Below are positions 62,671 to 64,000 of a DNA stretch of 64,000 nt, in pieces; the first letter of the stretch is position 1, and the number at the start of each line of letters is the position of its first letter. The notes beneath the pieces were generated by a model, which ran no database searches, had not been told where the DNA came from, and saw only the letters and a program-made list of their open reading frames with translations. Origin of the DNA: Oscillospiraceae bacterium (lineage in GTDB: Bacteria; Bacillota; Clostridia; Saccharofermentanales; Saccharofermentanaceae). The DNA is taken from assembly GCA_902782235.1 (NCBI GenBank), contig CACZML010000002.1, forward strand, positions 1 to 64,000, read 5' to 3'. A program made the position numbers and the translations under genes.

Positions 62671-63096
62671 TTATTGTTTTTGTTCGTTATTTTCTCCGGA
62701 AGCTTCCTTGAGTCTTTCAAGTGCCGTTCTGTATCCGCCTTCGGGATTTACATAGCAGTTCTTGACTCTCGAAATGGTCGTGGAGCTGACCTTCGTTGAA
62801 GATCTGGCCTTACCACGCACTCTGCCGGTTGATTTCTTGCCATTGCCAGCCTTGTCGGCTGCAGGTTCTTCTGCCGGTGAGATCTCTTTGATGATCTCTT
62901 CGTAGCTCTTACCCTGTTCGATCCTTCTTACGATCTGCCAACGGTGAAGAAATGAGTGCAGCTCATTTATCGAGCAGAGATCCACAAAGAACTTATGCAT
63001 CTCAGTGCTGTCCCTCATAGTCAGCATTGCGTTATAAAGATCGGTTAATTCCTCTAACTCACTTTCAGTAAAATGGTTGTCCTTAATGTCGTCCAT
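62671..63096 (-). CDS. YerC/YecD-type TrpR-like DNA-binding protein with insertion in the helix-turn-helix
   Basis: The 141-residue protein matches the YerC family at residues ~20-73 (LYNAMLTMRDSTEMHKFF, HRWQIVRRIEQGKSYEEI) and ~101-130 (TKVSSTTISRVKNCYV, GGYRTALERL). Normally these two parts are directly joined as a TrpR-like HTH. Here ~26 residues rich in Lys/Arg/Gly/Ser (~74-100) are inserted just before the recognition helix. The family is thought to regulate transcription; no ligand is known. It is co-transcribed upstream of secA. Confidence 0.85.
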   Translation of the reverse strand: MDDIKDNHFTESELEELTDLYNAMLTMRDSTEMHKFFVDLCSINELHSFLHRWQIVRRIEQGKSYEEIIKEISPAEEPAADKAGNGKKSTGRVRGKARSSTKVSSTTISRVKNCYVNPEGGYRTALERLKEASGENNEQKQ

Positions 63097-63117
63097 CTTG
63101 TCCCCTTTTACCTGTAA

Positions 63118-63351
63118 TTACGAAACGACTCTCAGGATGTAGTCCCAGATAGGCTTTGCATATCCAAGATATACTGCCGCAAAGACAACTGTGGCAGCAA
63201 GCACGAGAAGAATACCCAAAAGCAATCTGGAAAAGATAAGATTTGTCTTGGCTTTCCTAAGAGAGTCCCCAATTGAAAGAGACGCCGTCTTGTCGGTTGT
63301 AATTTTTGAATTAGCAAGACTGGGACGTCTTACGCTGTTATTATGTCTCAA
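63118..63351 (-). CDS. Small single-span membrane protein of unknown function
   Basis: About 77 residues. A polar N-terminal half is followed by one hydrophobic segment (FSRLLLGILLVLAATVVFAA, residues ~42-61) and a short YxxPIWDY-containing tail. I find no family match. It is the size of SecE, but the SecE signature is absent. The start is TTG at 63351, set by GGAGG eight bases upstream. A promoter lies at 63379-63407, so it is the first gene of the secA operon. Confidence 0.7.
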   Translation of the reverse strand: MRHNNSVRRPSLANSKITTDKTASLSIGDSLRKAKTNLIFSRLLLGILLVLAATVVFAAVYLGYAKPIWDYILRVVS

Positions 63352-63378
63352 TTTGCATACCTCCAAACATACCCATAC

Positions 63379-63407
63379 ATAATAACAAATTATTATTTTT
63401 AATACAA
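63379..63407 (-). promoter_or_regulatory. Promoter of the secA operon
   Basis: Minus strand: -35 TTGTAT (63407-63402), 17-base spacer, -10 TATTAT (63384-63379). Confidence 0.6.
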
Positions 63408-63423
63408 TAAAGGGGCAGGCATG

Positions 63424-64000
63424 TCAGTTGTTGTATCTTTCCGAGGTCCCGTATTCGCTGATATCGAGTATAACGCCCTGTACAAAGGCATATCCCTTAA
63501 GTTTCTCGACAGTTTCTTTGCCGATAGGACCGGAGTTTTCAGGTATTATAACCTTAAGATGTCTGGAATCAACCCTGTCCACACTGTATTTTTGGCCGTT
63601 TATCGTGACAGTCTGAGGTTCAAAGCTCTTAAGAGACTTGATATCTGCCATTATCTTCTTCTCGATATTCTTTGTGTCCTGATAGTAAGGAGAAGTGAGA
63701 TCAATGCTCCTTATGGCCGTAACCTCGCCACCGTTGACTGAATCCACCACGGGAAAGGTCTTCGGAAGATTTGCTCCGTATCTTTCCCTGAACGCATCTC
63801 CCCTGTCGAAATTATTAAGTGACCAGATACCGTCCTTGTCTTCCTCCTCTGTCTCCATGTGCTCTTCTCCGTTTAGCATAAGGACAGGCTCTCCATAAAG
63901 CGGGATGACCGAATATATGCTCCTCGTTTTCTTTCCGGCTATGGTAACGACTGAATAATCCGTCACCACTTCGATAATGTTGTGGCTGTCGTTGACTGCG
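63424..64000 (-). CDS. Unknown protein, 5' end outside window
   Basis: The last ~191 residues of a protein whose frame is open to the right edge. The region is soluble, acidic in the middle (METEEEDKDGIW) and has repeated Val/Ile-rich beta-strand segments such as VTINGQKYSVDRVDSRH and VQGVILDISEYG. The pattern recalls the extracytoplasmic part of divisome or cell-wall proteins such as FtsQ/DivIB, but I cannot assign it. It ends 17 bases before the secA operon promoter. Confidence 0.7.
   Translation of the reverse strand, partial: AVNDSHNIIEVVTDYSVVTIAGKKTRSIYSVIPLYGEPVLMLNGEEHMETEEEDKDGIWSLNNFDRGDAFRERYGANLPKTFPVVDSVNGGEVTAIRSIDLTSPYYQDTKNIEKKIMADIKSLKSFEPQTVTINGQKYSVDRVDSRHLKVIIPENSGPIGKETVEKLKGYAFVQGVILDISEYGTSERYNN

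Noticed and set aside
63118-63351. SecE
   Set aside because: The size and operon fit, but the conserved SecE cytoplasmic motif before the membrane span is absent.

Overview
The window looks like chromosomal DNA of an anaerobic clostridial Firmicute (Bacillota, Clostridia) of the gut or rumen type. The evidence is strong Shine-Dalgarno sites with frequent TTG and GTG starts, the conserved gene order def-fmt-rsmB-rlmN-prpC-prkC-rsgA-rpe-thiN, a Mini-RNase III gene next to cysS, a LoaP-type antiterminator, a DUF5688-type protein and a sortase/VaFE surface protein. I cannot fix the family from sequence alone. No rRNA, phage, IS element or CRISPR array is visible.

Region 1 (1-23945, all minus strand) is a surface-polysaccharide locus read from right to left. 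It starts with a Wzz-like co-polymerase and a LoaP antiterminator. Next come a membrane sugar-phosphate transferase, a hexapeptide acyltransferase, three GT4 glycosyltransferases, a broken Stealth phosphotransferase, a GT2 enzyme, a Wzy/ligase-type membrane protein and an AraC regulator. After a terminator and a new promoter follows a precursor operon (gmd, fcl, manC, manA, a GT28-like gene, a phosphohexomutase) that makes GDP-mannose, GDP-L-fucose and hexose-1-phosphate. Then comes a phosphonate module: a cytidylyltransferase-aminotransferase fusion (PntC-AepT type), a protein joining two nucleotidyltransferase domains to an iron-type alcohol dehydrogenase, and the start of PEP mutase (AepX). 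The inferred product is a fucose-containing glycan decorated with nucleotide-activated phosphonates (2-aminoethyl- and/or 2-hydroxyethylphosphonate). No flippase and no phosphonopyruvate decarboxylase are inside the window.

Region 2 (24135-39785) holds housekeeping genes: an M20 dipeptidase, a secreted SH3/NlpC-P60 hydrolase, a tRNA-His/Gln/Lys operon, argJ, a 64-bp-period palindromic repeat array, trigger factor, an isochorismatase-like hydrolase, tRNA-Arg, a tyrosine phosphatase, then cysS-mrnC-rlmB-lipoprotein with an unusual leader, and an aminotransferase-purB operon and yraN.

Region 3 (39886-48267) has a degenerate GGDEF-EAL protein, an aminotransferase, and a surface operon made of a DUF5688-like gene, a large NlpC/P60-SpaA-VaFE wall protein and its sortase.

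Region 4 (48456-64000) is the translation/Ser-Thr-kinase operon def to thiN, a purine nucleoside phosphorylase-adenosylhomocysteinase pair, and a secA operon with a TrpR-like YerC protein carrying an insertion, a small membrane protein and a partial unknown gene at the right edge.
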